Assembly: GCF_900091955.1 (NCBI RefSeq)
Contig: NZ_FMDF01000141.1
Location: 1-36,285, forward strand
Length of the DNA stretch: 36,285 nucleotides
Reading direction: 5' to 3'
Source of the DNA: Streptomyces sp. Ncost-T10-10d
Lineage (GTDB): Bacteria; Actinomycetota; Actinomycetes; Streptomycetales; Streptomycetaceae
Part shown: positions 1-7,999 of the stretch, one piece after another
Numbering within the stretch: position 1 is the stretch's first letter
How the letters are laid out: every line of letters starts with the position of its first letter
Position numbers and translations under genes: made by a program
Notes under the pieces: generated by a model
Told to the model about the DNA's origin: nothing
The model's input: the letters and a program-made list of their open reading frames with translations, nothing else
Database searches by the model: none

Positions 1-472
1 GGTTGTCGGTCACGTCCGGCGGGAGCGGCCGGCCCGGCCACTCGAGCGGCGGGTGGTGCGGCGAGGGCAGGTAGGTCGGGAAGTAGGACACGAACACGTA
101 GGGGATGCCCAGCTTCTCGGCCACCGACCGCGCGGCGGCCGCGGCCGGGATCAAGCCGGTCGCCACCACTGCATCACCTCCCTCGGCCACCGCGGCGACC
201 TGTTCGTACGTCGCGGCGACCATCCGGGCCGCGCGCTGGGACAGGCCCGCCGCCGGCAGCGGCTTCGTTGTCCCGGTCACCGCCCTGGTTGCCATCTCGC
301 GCACCGACTGGCCGAGTGGTACCAGCGGGAGGCCGAAACCGTCCAGCAACTCCGCGAAGTCCGGCGGCGCGCACACCTGCACCTCCACGCCGAGTGCTCG
401 CAGACTCAGTGCGAGCCCCACCATCGGCTCGACGTCCCCCCGCGACCCGTACGCCACCAACAACACCCGCAT
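1..472 (-). CDS. Family-1 glycosyltransferase, N-terminal part (cut by window edge)
   Basis: Partial gene: 157 codons from the start are visible and the C-terminal nucleotide-sugar-binding half lies outside the window. The N-terminus begins MRVLLVAYGSRGDVEPMVGL, the classic opening of UGT/GtfB-type (GT1) glycosyltransferases, with the SRGDVEP motif at residues 9-15. An acceptor-side segment follows (VCAPPDFAELLDGFGLPLVP), then GIPYVFVSYFP near residues 130-140. This family transfers sugars from NDP-sugars to natural products, macrolides, glycopeptides or sterols in the cytoplasm; the substrate cannot be told here. The ATG at 472 has a GGGAG sequence seven bases upstream. It is transcribed away from the esterase next door, on the same strand, with a gap of about 285 bp. 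The family call is firm; the product is unknown. Confidence 0.85.
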   Translation of the reverse strand, partial: MRVLLVAYGSRGDVEPMVGLALSLRALGVEVQVCAPPDFAELLDGFGLPLVPLGQSVREMATRAVTGTTKPLPAAGLSQRAARMVAATYEQVAAVAEGGDAVVATGLIPAAAAARSVAEKLGIPYVFVSYFPTYLPSPHHPPLEWPGRPLPPDVTDN

Positions 473-574
473 TTCGCGACTCCCGTGCCCTCGTGTTCCG
501 GCTTCGGTCAGCGATTCTGCGGCACGACCCGGGTCTTGCCACAAGCCCCCCGGCACGCTATAAGTTGATCAAGG

Positions 575-594
575 AAGGGGTGGGTACTCCCCTT
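575..594. terminator. Weak hairpin between esterase and glycosyltransferase
   Basis: Six-base perfect arms (AAGGGG and CCCCTT) flank an eight-base loop, about 165 bp past the esterase stop (minus strand) and about 100 bp upstream of the glycosyltransferase start. A T-rich run follows on the plus strand only, so an intrinsic terminator for the minus-strand esterase is not clearly supported. It may equally be a regulatory element of the glycosyltransferase promoter region. Confidence 0.25.
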
Positions 595-757
595 TTCCCT
601 TCATCGTCCGCAGTGGACGGACAAGTCCCTTGCGAACTCCTGTCGCAACGAAGCCAACCCGCTCACCGCGGGCGTCTGTAGTGACGTGATCCCGCTCGCA
701 ACCGGGCTTCTCAAGGACTGCGGCCGGAACATCAGCCAGAAGCAAAGAAGTTGGGCC

Positions 758-2305
758 TCAAGTGCCGGAAAGTCCATGGGAATGATGTCCGGTCGCTTGT
801 CTGGGTCGCAGCAGGTCGAACCGGACGTCGCGCCACAAGGCGCGGAGCCCGGACGTGTCGTCGTCGGCCAGGTGGTCGCCGGGGACGGCCCAGGACTTTA
901 CTGGCGTGGTGTCGGCGGTGACCGCCGGCCAGCCCGGGTCACCGGTGGCCGCAAAGCCGGCCCAGGAGCGGAGCATGCGGCGGGACAGGGCGCGGTCGTG
1001 GTCGTCGGGGGCACCACCGATGAGGAAGTCGGCGCCGACGGCGTCCAGGTTACCGAAGGCGAAGGGGATGTCCGCGGTGTGCCAGGGCCTGGCCTCTTCG
1101 CGCCTGCGGGCGAAGCGGGCCAGGTACGCCCGGCCGCCGGCCCTCGCGTGGTGCTCGGCAAGGCGCGTGGTGTACTCGCCGAATTGCGCGTCGCCGAAGA
1201 TCGCGAGGTAGCGGTCGAGTACCGGGGCGTCCGGCATCAACGCACAGTAGCCGTCCCCGAGATGGGCTGGGAGGTGCAGGGCCTCGGCGAAGTCCGCCAG
1301 TTCCGCCTCGGTGGTGACCTCCCGCACGGCTCCCACCGCGTGGAGGAACCAGTACTCCTCCAACGTGTGGCACACCAGCAGGTCCACCTCCCGCGCCGTC
1401 CCGGAGGCGAGCACACGGAGTGGATCCGCGGGCAGTACCTCGCCGTCGACGACGGGTTGAAAGATCACCGGGTCAAAGGTGTGGACCGCTGCCACGGGGT
1501 CGGTCGCGCAGTGCGCGGCAGCCTTGTCGGAGGCGGCCACCAGCGCCTCGGGCGACACGGACAGCAGTCCCTCCGCCGTCGGGGCAACCCCAGCCTCCGC
1601 CGCGATCCGCTCGCTGACCGCCACTGCGAGCTCGGCTGCGAAGAAGGCATTGGGCACGCTGTGGGCGACGGCCCGCCGGAACAGCCCCCGTGTCTGCTCC
1701 ATGGCCATCAGACAGACCACCGAGCCTCCTCCGGCAGAGTGTCCGGCGACGGTGACGTTTCCGGAGTCGCCGCCGAAGGCCGCGATGTTCTCCCGGACCC
1801 AGCACAGCGCGGCTACCTGGTCCAGCAGCCCGCGGTTGTCGGGAAAGCCGGACACATGCCCGAAGCCCTCGAAGCCCACCCGGTAGTTGCAGCTGACCAC
1901 GACCAACCCGGCGCGGGCCAGGGCGGTCCCGTCGAAGTCGGGCTGGGCGGACGAGCCGAACGTGTAGGCGCCGCCATGTATCCAGAAGAACACCGGCAGC
2001 GCGCCGCCGTCCGCACGCTCCGGCACCCACACATTGACGGTGAGGATGTCCTCGTCCCCGGGGTGCCACACCGGCGCTCCGGGCAGCTCCGCCGACTGCG
2101 GGGCGATGGGGCCGAAGGCCGTACAGTCCCGGACCCCGTCCCAGGCCGGCGCCGGCTGTGGCTCCCGGAACCGGCGGGCGCCGAAAGGCGCGGCTGCGTA
2201 CGGGATACCGAGCACGGCGGTGACACCGTCGCCGGCCCCTCTGCCCCGCACACGGCCGCTCGTCGTCCGAAAGGCTGCTTCAGCACTGCATGGTTGCTCA
2301 CTCAT
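758..2305 (-). CDS. Type-B carboxylesterase/lipase
   Basis: 515 aa, the usual length for PnbA-type bacterial carboxylesterases (alpha/beta-hydrolase fold, cytoplasmic, no signal peptide). It hydrolyses carboxylic esters by a Ser-His-Glu/Asp triad. Visible landmarks in order: GIPYAAAPFGARRF (33-46), the second signature EDILTVNVWVP (85-95), the oxyanion hole HGG (110-112) and the nucleophile elbow GHSAGGG with Ser190. The C-terminal part carries the expected PWHTADIPFAFGNLD segment. The ATG at 2305 overlaps the stop of a short upstream frame by four bases (ATGA). Only a poor ribosome binding site is visible, so expression may be coupled or the start may lie elsewhere. Substrate unknown; the nearby glycosyltransferase hints at natural-product or detoxification work, but that is inference. 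Confidence 0.9.
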   Translation of the reverse strand: MSEQPCSAEAAFRTTSGRVRGRGAGDGVTAVLGIPYAAAPFGARRFREPQPAPAWDGVRDCTAFGPIAPQSAELPGAPVWHPGDEDILTVNVWVPERADGGALPVFFWIHGGAYTFGSSAQPDFDGTALARAGLVVVSCNYRVGFEGFGHVSGFPDNRGLLDQVAALCWVRENIAAFGGDSGNVTVAGHSAGGGSVVCLMAMEQTRGLFRRAVAHSVPNAFFAAELAVAVSERIAAEAGVAPTAEGLLSVSPEALVAASDKAAAHCATDPVAAVHTFDPVIFQPVVDGEVLPADPLRVLASGTAREVDLLVCHTLEEYWFLHAVGAVREVTTEAELADFAEALHLPAHLGDGYCALMPDAPVLDRYLAIFGDAQFGEYTTRLAEHHARAGGRAYLARFARRREEARPWHTADIPFAFGNLDAVGADFLIGGAPDDHDRALSRRMLRSWAGFAATGDPGWPAVTADTTPVKSWAVPGDHLADDDTSGLRALWRDVRFDLLRPRQATGHHSHGLSGT

Positions 2306-2595
2306 TGCGCGTCAGTCTCGCTCGTCAACAGGCACCCGCGCCACCAGGTTTGGACTCCGCCGATGACAGGGCGGCCGTCGGCGGCAAGGCGCACCGGAGC
2401 AAGTACGGGGAGCCTGTCCGCGCCCAGCTGTGAGCCTCGGCGGCCCCGTGATCGTTTGCCTTCACATGTCGGAACACCGACCTCGACCAGCAAGACCTTC
2501 ATGCTCTCGGGGATCCGCCGGCTGGACACAACCGCGGGATCAGCTCGCGCGACATGCCCGTCGGCCCATCCGGCGAGCTGGTCATACATCATCAT
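2302..2595 (-). CDS. Doubtful 97-aa frame coupled to esterase
   Basis: A 97-residue frame starting MMMYDQLAGWADGHVARADP whose TGA overlaps the esterase ATG as ATGA, an arrangement typical of translationally coupled genes. The protein is rich in Arg, Gly and Val, matches no family I recognise, and has no convincing ribosome binding site. Third-position GC is not clearly distinctive by eye. It may be a real small gene, the decayed end of one, or chance. The four-base overlap is the only positive evidence. Confidence 0.25.
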   Translation of the reverse strand: MMMYDQLAGWADGHVARADPAVVSSRRIPESMKVLLVEVGVPTCEGKRSRGRRGSQLGADRLPVLAPVRLAADGRPVIGGVQTWWRGCLLTSETDAQ

Positions 2596-2792
2596 GGGCG
2601 AAATCCGCGCAAGGAGGAAGAGCGGTCGTCATTCCCCTGCTGGTCGGGCATCGACTGGTCCCGGTGCGATGAAGGTGGAACGGGCTGCCGACAGGGCAAT
2701 CCGGAACGAAGAGCCGCTCCCCTCGGGCCCGTGCAGACTGCCCTGCCCTGCCGTTGCGGGCACGGCGAGGCGGCTCGCGGGGCCCGAATGGC
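2306..2792. other. Gap upstream of esterase (487 bp)
   Basis: Apart from the doubtful 97-aa frame at its left end, I see no gene, RNA or repeat here. Short open frames on both strands look like high-GC noise. It separates the esterase/glycosyltransferase pair from the stress island and could hold the esterase promoter, but no good -10 element stands out. Confidence 0.4.
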
Positions 2793-3467
2793 TCACGTGC
2801 CGGTGCGGGAGGTCGGGATGTCGTCGGTCCGATAGGCGACACGCTCAGCGACGGAAACCACACCGTCGACGCTCCGGCACAGCCGTTCGATGATGGGGAT
2901 CAGGCTCTTGAACTCGACGGATCCGCTGAGGACGACCTGTCCCTGGCGTACTTCGACCGTCACCTCCGAGGGGGCCAGACCCATCGTCCGCTGTAGTACG
3001 TCCCGGTTGATTTCCTCGTAGATGGCGTCGTCACGGCGCAGGAAGACCCGCAACAGGTCACGACGGCTGACGATGCCCAGCAACTTGTCCGTCTCGTCCA
3101 CGACGGGCAGCCGTTTGACGTTCTGCACTTCCATGAGGCGGGCAGCCTCGACCACGGTCCACTCCGGACGCGCACACACCGCGGGAGCCGACATCAGTTC
3201 CTCGGCCCTGGCCCCCTCGGCCTTGGCCCGCTCCCACGCCTCCAGATGCGGAATCGGTGTCCGGCCGGACGGATCGACCTGGTCGGAAGACTTACGCAGC
3301 AGGTCGGCCTCGGACACGACACCCATGGGTCGATCCAGTTCATCGACCACGGGTACCGCTGTGACATCGTTCTCTGCCAGCAGCTTGACGATCTCTTTGA
3401 ACGGCAGGTCACGCCGTGCCCGGACGACGTCTCTGGTCATGAGCTCTGCGACCGATCGGTGGTGCAT
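2793..3467 (-). CDS. CBS-CBS-BON domain protein (copy 1)
   Basis: 224 aa. Two CBS motifs, about residues 5-60 (MTRDVV...VPVVDELDRPMGVVSEADLL) and 88-145 (LMSAPAVCARPEWTVVEAAR...RLPVVDETDKLLGIVSRRDLL), form a Bateman module that in this family binds adenine nucleotides or SAM. A BON domain follows (about 150-215, VTVEVRQGQVVLSGSV) and ends in the usual DGVVSV. BON domains bind membranes or small ligands. The ATG at 3467 is chosen because AAAGGAGA lies six bases upstream and the homologous N-terminus begins MHHR; a longer reading frame upstream lacks support. It is transcribed divergently from the DUF1918-XRE-flavin gene across a 227-bp control region with palindromes. One of five intact paralogues in the window; probably a nucleotide-sensing stress protein. 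Its partner is unknown. Confidence 0.9.
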   Translation of the reverse strand: MHHRSVAELMTRDVVRARRDLPFKEIVKLLAENDVTAVPVVDELDRPMGVVSEADLLRKSSDQVDPSGRTPIPHLEAWERAKAEGARAEELMSAPAVCARPEWTVVEAARLMEVQNVKRLPVVDETDKLLGIVSRRDLLRVFLRRDDAIYEEINRDVLQRTMGLAPSEVTVEVRQGQVVLSGSVEFKSLIPIIERLCRSVDGVVSVAERVAYRTDDIPTSRTGT

Positions 3468-3571
3468 GCGGCTTCTCCTTTCGGGATGTGACGGCCGGTA
3501 ATGGCCCTGTGCCGAGCGGGTCGGGACCTGCCGTCCGCGAGCCGAGCAGACGGCCCGGCCCGACTCGTCGG

Positions 3572-3587
3572 TGGACCAGCGGGCCCG
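3572..3587. promoter_or_regulatory. Candidate stress-regulon box 1 (GGNCC-N4-GGNCC)
   Basis: TGGACCAGCGGGCCCG lies in the divergent promoter between copy 1 of the CBS-BON genes and the DUF1918-XRE-flavin gene. It matches the GGNCC-N4-GGNCC pattern that recurs in the island. A looser DevR-like sequence, GGGACCTGCCGTCCG, is at 3523-3537. Binding by the island's response regulator is inference. Confidence 0.35.
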
Positions 3588-3600
3588 ATACCAGCCCGCT
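3578..3600. repeat. Inverted repeat in divergent promoter
   Basis: Perfect seven-base arms AGCGGGC (3578-3584) and GCCCGCT (3594-3600) with a nine-base spacer, partly overlapping candidate box 1. Its position in a divergent promoter suggests an operator; no T tract follows, so it is not a typical terminator. Confidence 0.4.
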
Positions 3601-3694
3601 CGGCCCCGCGGACTCACGGTTTCTCATCCCGTGCGGCGACACGTCATGCGTGGCACGTTGGGTACAGCAACATGATGAGGAAACGGCGGCGATC

Positions 3695-4612
3695 ATGCGA
3701 GCTCACCTCGGCGATCGGCTTGTTGTCGAAAGCCCGGCCACCGGCGCCAGCAGGCGCGACGGCGAGATTGTCGGACTCCACCATGAGGACGGAACCCCTC
3801 CCTACGACGTGCACTGGTCGGATACCGACCAGGTGACGCTCGTGTTCCCCGGGCCCGACGCCCATATCCGGCACCTTGAGCACCGGACCGGCAGATCCCG
3901 CGAGCCGTCCCGGCCGGGCATGGCCGAGGCCGGGGCCGAGTCCGCCGGGGTCCGGCTCGATGGGGCACCCAACCCCGGCGACATCGGCCGGCGCGTGGCC
4001 ATGGAGCGCGAGCGACAGGGGCTCAGCCGCGCAGAAACAGCCCGCCGCGCCAGAATGGCGCCGGACTACCTGGCCTACCTCGAACAACGGCCGGCTGACC
4101 CGAGTCCGGCGAGTCTCATCAGCCTGGCCGACGCACTCGGCACCACCGCCGCAGCCCTGCGCGGAGGCGGCATTGATCTGCCACCCGGCCGGGGCCAGGC
4201 GCTCCTGCACCCCCGGCTGCAGGACCTGGACCCCGACGAATGCCGCGCCCGGCTCTCCACACACGGCGTAGGACGCATCGCGGTGTCGACACCCGATGGC
4301 CCGGCGGTCTTTCCGGTGAACTACGAAGTCATCGATGACACGATCGCTTTCCGGACCGCGCCCGACTCGGTGCCTGCGACAGCCGGGGGAACAGATGTCG
4401 CATTCGAGGTCGACCATGTGGACGAGGCCATGAGCCAGGGTTGGAGCGTGCTTGCCGTAGGCCCTGCGCGGATCGTTACAGAGCCCGACGCACTGCGGCA
4501 GCTTGCCGATCGCGCCCATACCACGCCCTGGGCAGGAGGCGAACGCAACACATGGGTGTCGGTCCGGCCCACGCGCCTCACAGGGCGGCGCATCAGTCCC
4601 GCTGATGAGTGA
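3695..4612 (+). CDS. DUF1918-XRE-flavin (PNPOx-like) fusion regulator
   Basis: 305 aa with three parts. Residues 1-60 are a DUF1918 beta-barrel (GDRLVVESPATGASRRDGEI ... TLVFPGPDA). Residues 95-155 are an XRE/Cro-type helix-turn-helix (IGRRVAMERERQGLSRAETA ... LADALGTT). Residues 172-300 are a pyridoxamine-5'-phosphate-oxidase-like split barrel (FPVNYEVIDDTIAFRT, WSVLAVGPARIV), a fold that usually binds FMN or F420. The design suggests a DNA-binding protein whose activity follows flavin redox state. I chose the ATG at 3695 because it begins DUF1918 exactly and follows GAGGAAA; the upstream extension of the frame looks noncoding. Divergent from CBS-BON copy 1. HTH-PNPOx proteins occur in related dormancy clusters; the added DUF1918 barrel is the unusual part. 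Domain calls are confident, function inferred. Confidence 0.85.
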   Translation: MRAHLGDRLVVESPATGASRRDGEIVGLHHEDGTPPYDVHWSDTDQVTLVFPGPDAHIRHLEHRTGRSREPSRPGMAEAGAESAGVRLDGAPNPGDIGRRVAMERERQGLSRAETARRARMAPDYLAYLEQRPADPSPASLISLADALGTTAAALRGGGIDLPPGRGQALLHPRLQDLDPDECRARLSTHGVGRIAVSTPDGPAVFPVNYEVIDDTIAFRTAPDSVPATAGGTDVAFEVDHVDEAMSQGWSVLAVGPARIVTEPDALRQLADRAHTTPWAGGERNTWVSVRPTRLTGRRISPADE

Positions 4613-4930
4613 CCGACAGCGCGGGTAGGGAGGCTTTGGTGACCCAGGCCCCTGCTCGGCGACGAGCGTGTGACAGCGCCGGCCTGCTACGGCGTTGCGT
4701 CATCCCGTCCATGCGTGGCGCGTAGCCTTGACACTTTGTCCTTGATTCCGGGGCTGCCTTGCCTTCTGTGCACGGTCATGTGCGACCGGGGCGTACCACA
4801 CGCCGAACCCGACAGCCGCGCCGTCCACATCGCGGTGGCGTCGCCCTGCTCACCCTGTGATTCTCGGTGATCCACGACGAGGGGCATGCCGCACCGGGTC
4901 CGCGCAGCGAAGCCCGTTCGGCGCTGACAC
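4613..4930. other. Gap upstream of ppk2, no gene seen
   Basis: No convincing coding region, RNA or repeat on either strand. The short Cys-rich frame on the plus strand around 4670-4870 has no ribosome binding site and no recognisable family. The right end of the gap holds the ppk2 promoter listed separately. Confidence 0.45.
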
Positions 4931-4959
4931 TTGACTTCGACCATGGTCTCCTCCATAAC
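4931..4959 (+). promoter_or_regulatory. Sigma-70-type promoter of ppk2, probably leaderless
   Basis: TTGACT (4931-4936), a 17-base spacer, then CATAAC (4954-4959) make a near-consensus housekeeping promoter. Transcription would start about seven bases after the -10 box, at 4966-4968, which is the A of the ppk2 ATG. No Shine-Dalgarno sequence precedes that ATG (GTCATCCC). Together these suggest a leaderless message, which is common in actinobacteria. Confidence 0.55.
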
Positions 4960-4967
4960 GTCATCCC

Positions 4968-5789
4968 ATGTCGGACGACAAAGACTCGGGCCAGCCCGGA
5001 AAGCTGCAGCGCTCGCTGTACGAGCGGGAGCTGTACCGGCTCCAGACCGAGCTCGTGAAGCTCCAGGAGTGGGTACGCGCGGAAGGCGCACGGCTCGTCG
5101 TGGTGTTCGAGGGACGTGACGCGGCGGGCAAGGGGAGCACGATCAAACGGGTCACCGAGCACCTCAATCCCCGAGTGGCACGTATCGTCGCTCTGCCGCG
5201 GCCCACCGAGCGCGAGCGCGGCCAGTGGTATTTCCAGCGCTATGTCGAGCATCTTCCAGCCGCGGGGGAAGTGGTCCTGCTCGACCGGAGCTGGTACAAC
5301 CGCGCCGGCGTCGAGCGCGTCATGGGGTTTTGCACCATGGAGGAACACCAGCGGTTCCTTCGCCAGTGTCCGATCTTCGAGCGGATGCTGGTGGAGGACG
5401 GCATTCTGTTGCGCAAATACTGGTTCTCGGTGAGTGACGCGGTGCAGGAGGAGCGGTTCCGACGCCGACTGCAGGATCCCACCCGCCGGTGGAAACTCTC
5501 GCCGATGGACCTGGAATCGATCACCCGCTGGGAGGCCTATTCACGGGCGAAGGACGACATGTTCGTCCATACCGACATCTCGGAGGCTCCGTGGTACGTC
5601 GTCGAGAGCGACGACAAGCGCCGGGCCCGCTTGAACATGATCGCCCATCTCCTGTCGACCGTGCCGTACGAGGCAGTCGCTCCCCCGGTGATCGAACTGC
5701 CTCCGCGGCCTCCGGTCACCGGGTACCAACGACCACCGAGAGACCTTCAGACGTACGTCCCCGACCACGCGTCGCAGCTCAGGAAGTGA
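4968..5789 (+). CDS. ppk2: Polyphosphate kinase 2
   Basis: 273 aa, the normal length of single-domain PPK2. It transfers phosphate between polyphosphate and nucleoside di- or monophosphates in the cytoplasm, mostly making NTP from stored polyphosphate. Walker A is GRDAAGKGS (49-57), Walker B is VVLLDRSWYNR (102-112, Asp106). The lid region has the family's RERGQWYFQRYV (82-93) and GVERVMGFC (114-122). RRWKLSPMDLES and the YSRAKDDMFVHTD segment near residue 200 are typical. Sequence alone does not settle class I (ADP) versus class III (AMP/ADP). In a dormancy island this enzyme would rebuild ATP/GTP when respiration stops. Its 3' end overlaps the convergent universal stress protein remnant by 11 bases. 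Confidence 0.95.
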   Translation: MSDDKDSGQPGKLQRSLYERELYRLQTELVKLQEWVRAEGARLVVVFEGRDAAGKGSTIKRVTEHLNPRVARIVALPRPTERERGQWYFQRYVEHLPAAGEVVLLDRSWYNRAGVERVMGFCTMEEHQRFLRQCPIFERMLVEDGILLRKYWFSVSDAVQEERFRRRLQDPTRRWKLSPMDLESITRWEAYSRAKDDMFVHTDISEAPWYVVESDDKRRARLNMIAHLLSTVPYEAVAPPVIELPPRPPVTGYQRPPRDLQTYVPDHASQLRK

Positions 5790-6144
5790 GGCGAGGGGTC
5801 TCGCACGAACGAGCCGCCAGAGGTACGACAGCCACTGGACAGTCGGCGTGGTGGAGCAGGGTATGAGCAACTCGGCCGAGTTGGAGTCCGAGGTGGCGGC
5901 GGCGGCGATGCGCTCCGACAACGATCAGGTCTGCAGCGGCCGAACGCTGGACCAGCACTTTTGCGGCCGTTCCCTCGACCGCCGCCGAGTGCGGCCGGAC
6001 CGTCGGGTGATCGCGTACGGACTCGGCCACCGCTTCGTCGATCAGGGTCGCCGCACGTTCCTTGCAGGAGAGGTGCGGCCCACCGGCAGTGCGGCGGATG
6101 ATCGGCGCGGTCGCGCGAGGGACAGCACCGGGCATGTACGGCAT
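5779..6144 (-). pseudogene. Universal stress protein remnant (C-terminal half)
   Basis: A 121-aa frame ending with a clear UspA C-terminal half: ERAATLIDEAVAESVRDHP, then the ATP-binding region LIVVGAHRRRRHLGLQLGRV and AHTLLHHADCPVAVVP. The family's N-terminal start (VVGVDGS) and first nucleotide-binding half are missing, and nothing upstream in any frame restores them. Tandem UspA proteins of streptomycetes are about 290 aa and single ones about 140, so this is a 5'-truncated copy. It lies between convergent ppk2 and divergent pncB. No ribosome binding site is convincing. One of three damaged universal stress protein genes in the island. Confidence 0.8.
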
Positions 6145-6475
6145 CCAGGTCTCAGCCCCTCGCCCCAGCCTCGTGGAAGGTGAACCGGACCGCCGCCGCT
6201 CCTCTCTCCGGTTCCCCGATACGTTCGTGAGGACCGGTTCGGCCCGGATACGGAACGTTCGGCCCCCTCCGTTGTCCGGCCGGTCCGCACGCACGACGTG
6301 CTCTTCGGCAGCGGCAGAAGAGACTCGGCGGCGCTGGTTGCCGCCCCGGCGTCCGGCTGGCCCACGAGACGCAGGAGGCCGATAGTGGAGGGAGGAGTGC
6401 GGGGTGGTGCACGAGCGCGCGGGGCCGGGCGGAAGTCCCGGAAGGGATGACGCGACGGGGAGGAAGGTGCCGTCG
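6145..6475. other. Gap upstream of pncB, no gene seen
   Basis: 331 bp that should contain the pncB promoter. No family is recognisable on either strand. No candidate box of the GGNCC-N4-GGNCC type was found here. It presumably also contained the lost 5' part of the stress protein remnant, but no trace remains that I can see. Confidence 0.4.
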
Positions 6476-7822
6476 ATGTCGAATGCAACGAGCACCGACC
6501 TCTACGAGGTCACGATGGCTCAGTCGTATCTGAACGAGGGCATGACACGTTCGGCGACGTTCAGTCTGTTCGTGCGCATTCTGCCGCCGGACCGAGGTTT
6601 CCTTGTCTGTGCCGGGCTGGATTCGGTCCTCGATTTCCTCTCCGCCTATCGTGTGGACGCAGATGACGTGGATGTCTTCGCCTCCGTGCTGGGACGACGG
6701 CCCGAGGATCTGGCACCGCTGCTCGGCCTGGAATTCAGAGGCGAAGTCAGGGCGGTACCCGAAGGGCACATCGTGCTGGCCGGAGAACCCCTGCTGGAAA
6801 TCACTGCACCCCTCCCGCAGGCCCAGCTCGTTGAAACGTACGTACTCAACCAGCTCAACCATCAGACCTCCGTCGCCTCCAAATGTGCCCGGTGCGTTCT
6901 GGCCGCGGACGGACACCCGGTCGTGGACTTCTCCCTGCGCCGCACTCATGGCATCGAAGCCGGACACCAGGCCGCCCGGCTGGGTGCCATGGTCGGCTTC
7001 GCCGGAACCAGCAATGTGGCGGCGGCTCACTCCGAGGGCCTGACCGCTGTCGGCACGATGGCCCACTCGTACATCGAAGCGTTCGGTACCGAGGAGGACG
7101 CGTTCCGGGCCTTCGCCCGGTCCCATCCGGGCCCGGTGACGTTTCTCGTGGACACCTACGACACCGTGCGAGGCGTGGCGACAGCAGCGCGTGTACTGCG
7201 CGATCTGGGCCTCGGCCCGGGGTGCGCCATCCGGCTGGACAGCGGTGACCTCGGAGCCCTGGCCGTGCAGGCGCGGACCATCCTCGATGCTGCCGGCCTC
7301 CGGAAGACACGGATTGTGGCGAGCGGTGGTCTCGACGAGTTCTCCGTTGACAGCCTGGTCCGCTCCGAAGCGCCCATCGATACGTACGCCGTCGGCACCC
7401 GGATCGGCGTCTGTGCAGATGCCCCCTACCTGGATTCCGCATACAAGTTGGTCGAGTACGACAGCCGGCCCGTGATGAAACTGTCCTCGGCCAAGGTGAC
7501 GGCGCCGGGGCGCAAGCAGGTGTTCCGTAGACCGGGATACGCGGATCTCATAGCTCTCGTCGACGAGCAGCCGCCGCCGGATGGCGTCCCGCTGCTGGAG
7601 TCGGTCATGCGGGAGGGGCGACGCGTTTCAGAACGTGCAGAGCTGGACACGGTCCGGCAAAGGTTCATGACCGACCTCGCCGCACTGCCGCCCGGGGCCC
7701 GCACCATAAGGGCACCCACCGTGCCAAAAGCGGAACTCTCACGACGCCTCAGCTCACTCACCGCGGATGTCCGCCGGTACATCGAAAGGAATCTGCTGGG
7801 GGGCACTCACGAAGCCTTCTGA
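6476..7822 (+). CDS. pncB: Nicotinate phosphoribosyltransferase
   Basis: 448 aa, full length for bacterial PncB. It makes nicotinate mononucleotide from nicotinate and PRPP, using ATP, in the NAD salvage (Preiss-Handler) pathway. Landmarks: STDLYEVTM (6-14), the PRPP/nicotinate site DFSLRRTHGIEAG (151-163) with the phosphorylated-type His158, GTMAHSYIEAF, the PRPP loop IRLDSGDLGAL, and DTYAVGTRIGV near residue 305. The ATG at 6476 follows GGGGAGGAAG and puts the family's DLYEVTM at the expected place; an in-frame GTG eight bases upstream is possible. It lies between ppk2 and the cyclic-nucleotide-binding gene. NAD salvage genes occur in related dormancy clusters, which suggests refilling of NAD on recovery from hypoxia (inference). 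Confidence 0.95.
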   Translation: MSNATSTDLYEVTMAQSYLNEGMTRSATFSLFVRILPPDRGFLVCAGLDSVLDFLSAYRVDADDVDVFASVLGRRPEDLAPLLGLEFRGEVRAVPEGHIVLAGEPLLEITAPLPQAQLVETYVLNQLNHQTSVASKCARCVLAADGHPVVDFSLRRTHGIEAGHQAARLGAMVGFAGTSNVAAAHSEGLTAVGTMAHSYIEAFGTEEDAFRAFARSHPGPVTFLVDTYDTVRGVATAARVLRDLGLGPGCAIRLDSGDLGALAVQARTILDAAGLRKTRIVASGGLDEFSVDSLVRSEAPIDTYAVGTRIGVCADAPYLDSAYKLVEYDSRPVMKLSSAKVTAPGRKQVFRRPGYADLIALVDEQPPPDGVPLLESVMREGRRVSERAELDTVRQRFMTDLAALPPGARTIRAPTVPKAELSRRLSSLTADVRRYIERNLLGGTHEAF

Positions 7823-7925
7823 TCCGAACTCGCGATCGGGCGCGAGGAGTGACTCGGCGGACAGAGCCGCCAAGCGCTCCGAAATCGCCAAGCTTGCCCG
7901 CCCAGGGCCGGACGGGACCGCGGCA

Positions 7926-7940
7926 GGGGCCGGTGGACCC
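7926..7940. promoter_or_regulatory. Near-match to stress-regulon box upstream of cNMP-domain gene
   Basis: GGGGCCGGTGGACCC resembles the recurrent GGNCC-N4-GGNCC element but with a three-base spacer. Five of six half-site positions pair. It lies about 60 bp upstream of the cyclic-nucleotide-binding-domain gene. Weak candidate only. Confidence 0.2.
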
Positions 7941-7999
7941 ATGTCCGTGAACCGACTGCCCAGCGATGCTGAAACCGGAGGCTACAGAGGAGGCCACCG

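Noticed and set aside
686..2893. Long open frame on the plus strand opposite the esterase
   Set aside because: Low-complexity, Arg/Gly/Val-rich translation with no family signal; it is the shadow of a real high-GC gene with canonical lipase motifs on the other strand.
6420..6495. HAD-like motif VAFDIDGT read antisense over the start of pncB
   Set aside because: Only the short DxDGT-like stretch matches; nothing of a HAD fold follows and it overlaps a well-supported start codon on the other strand.
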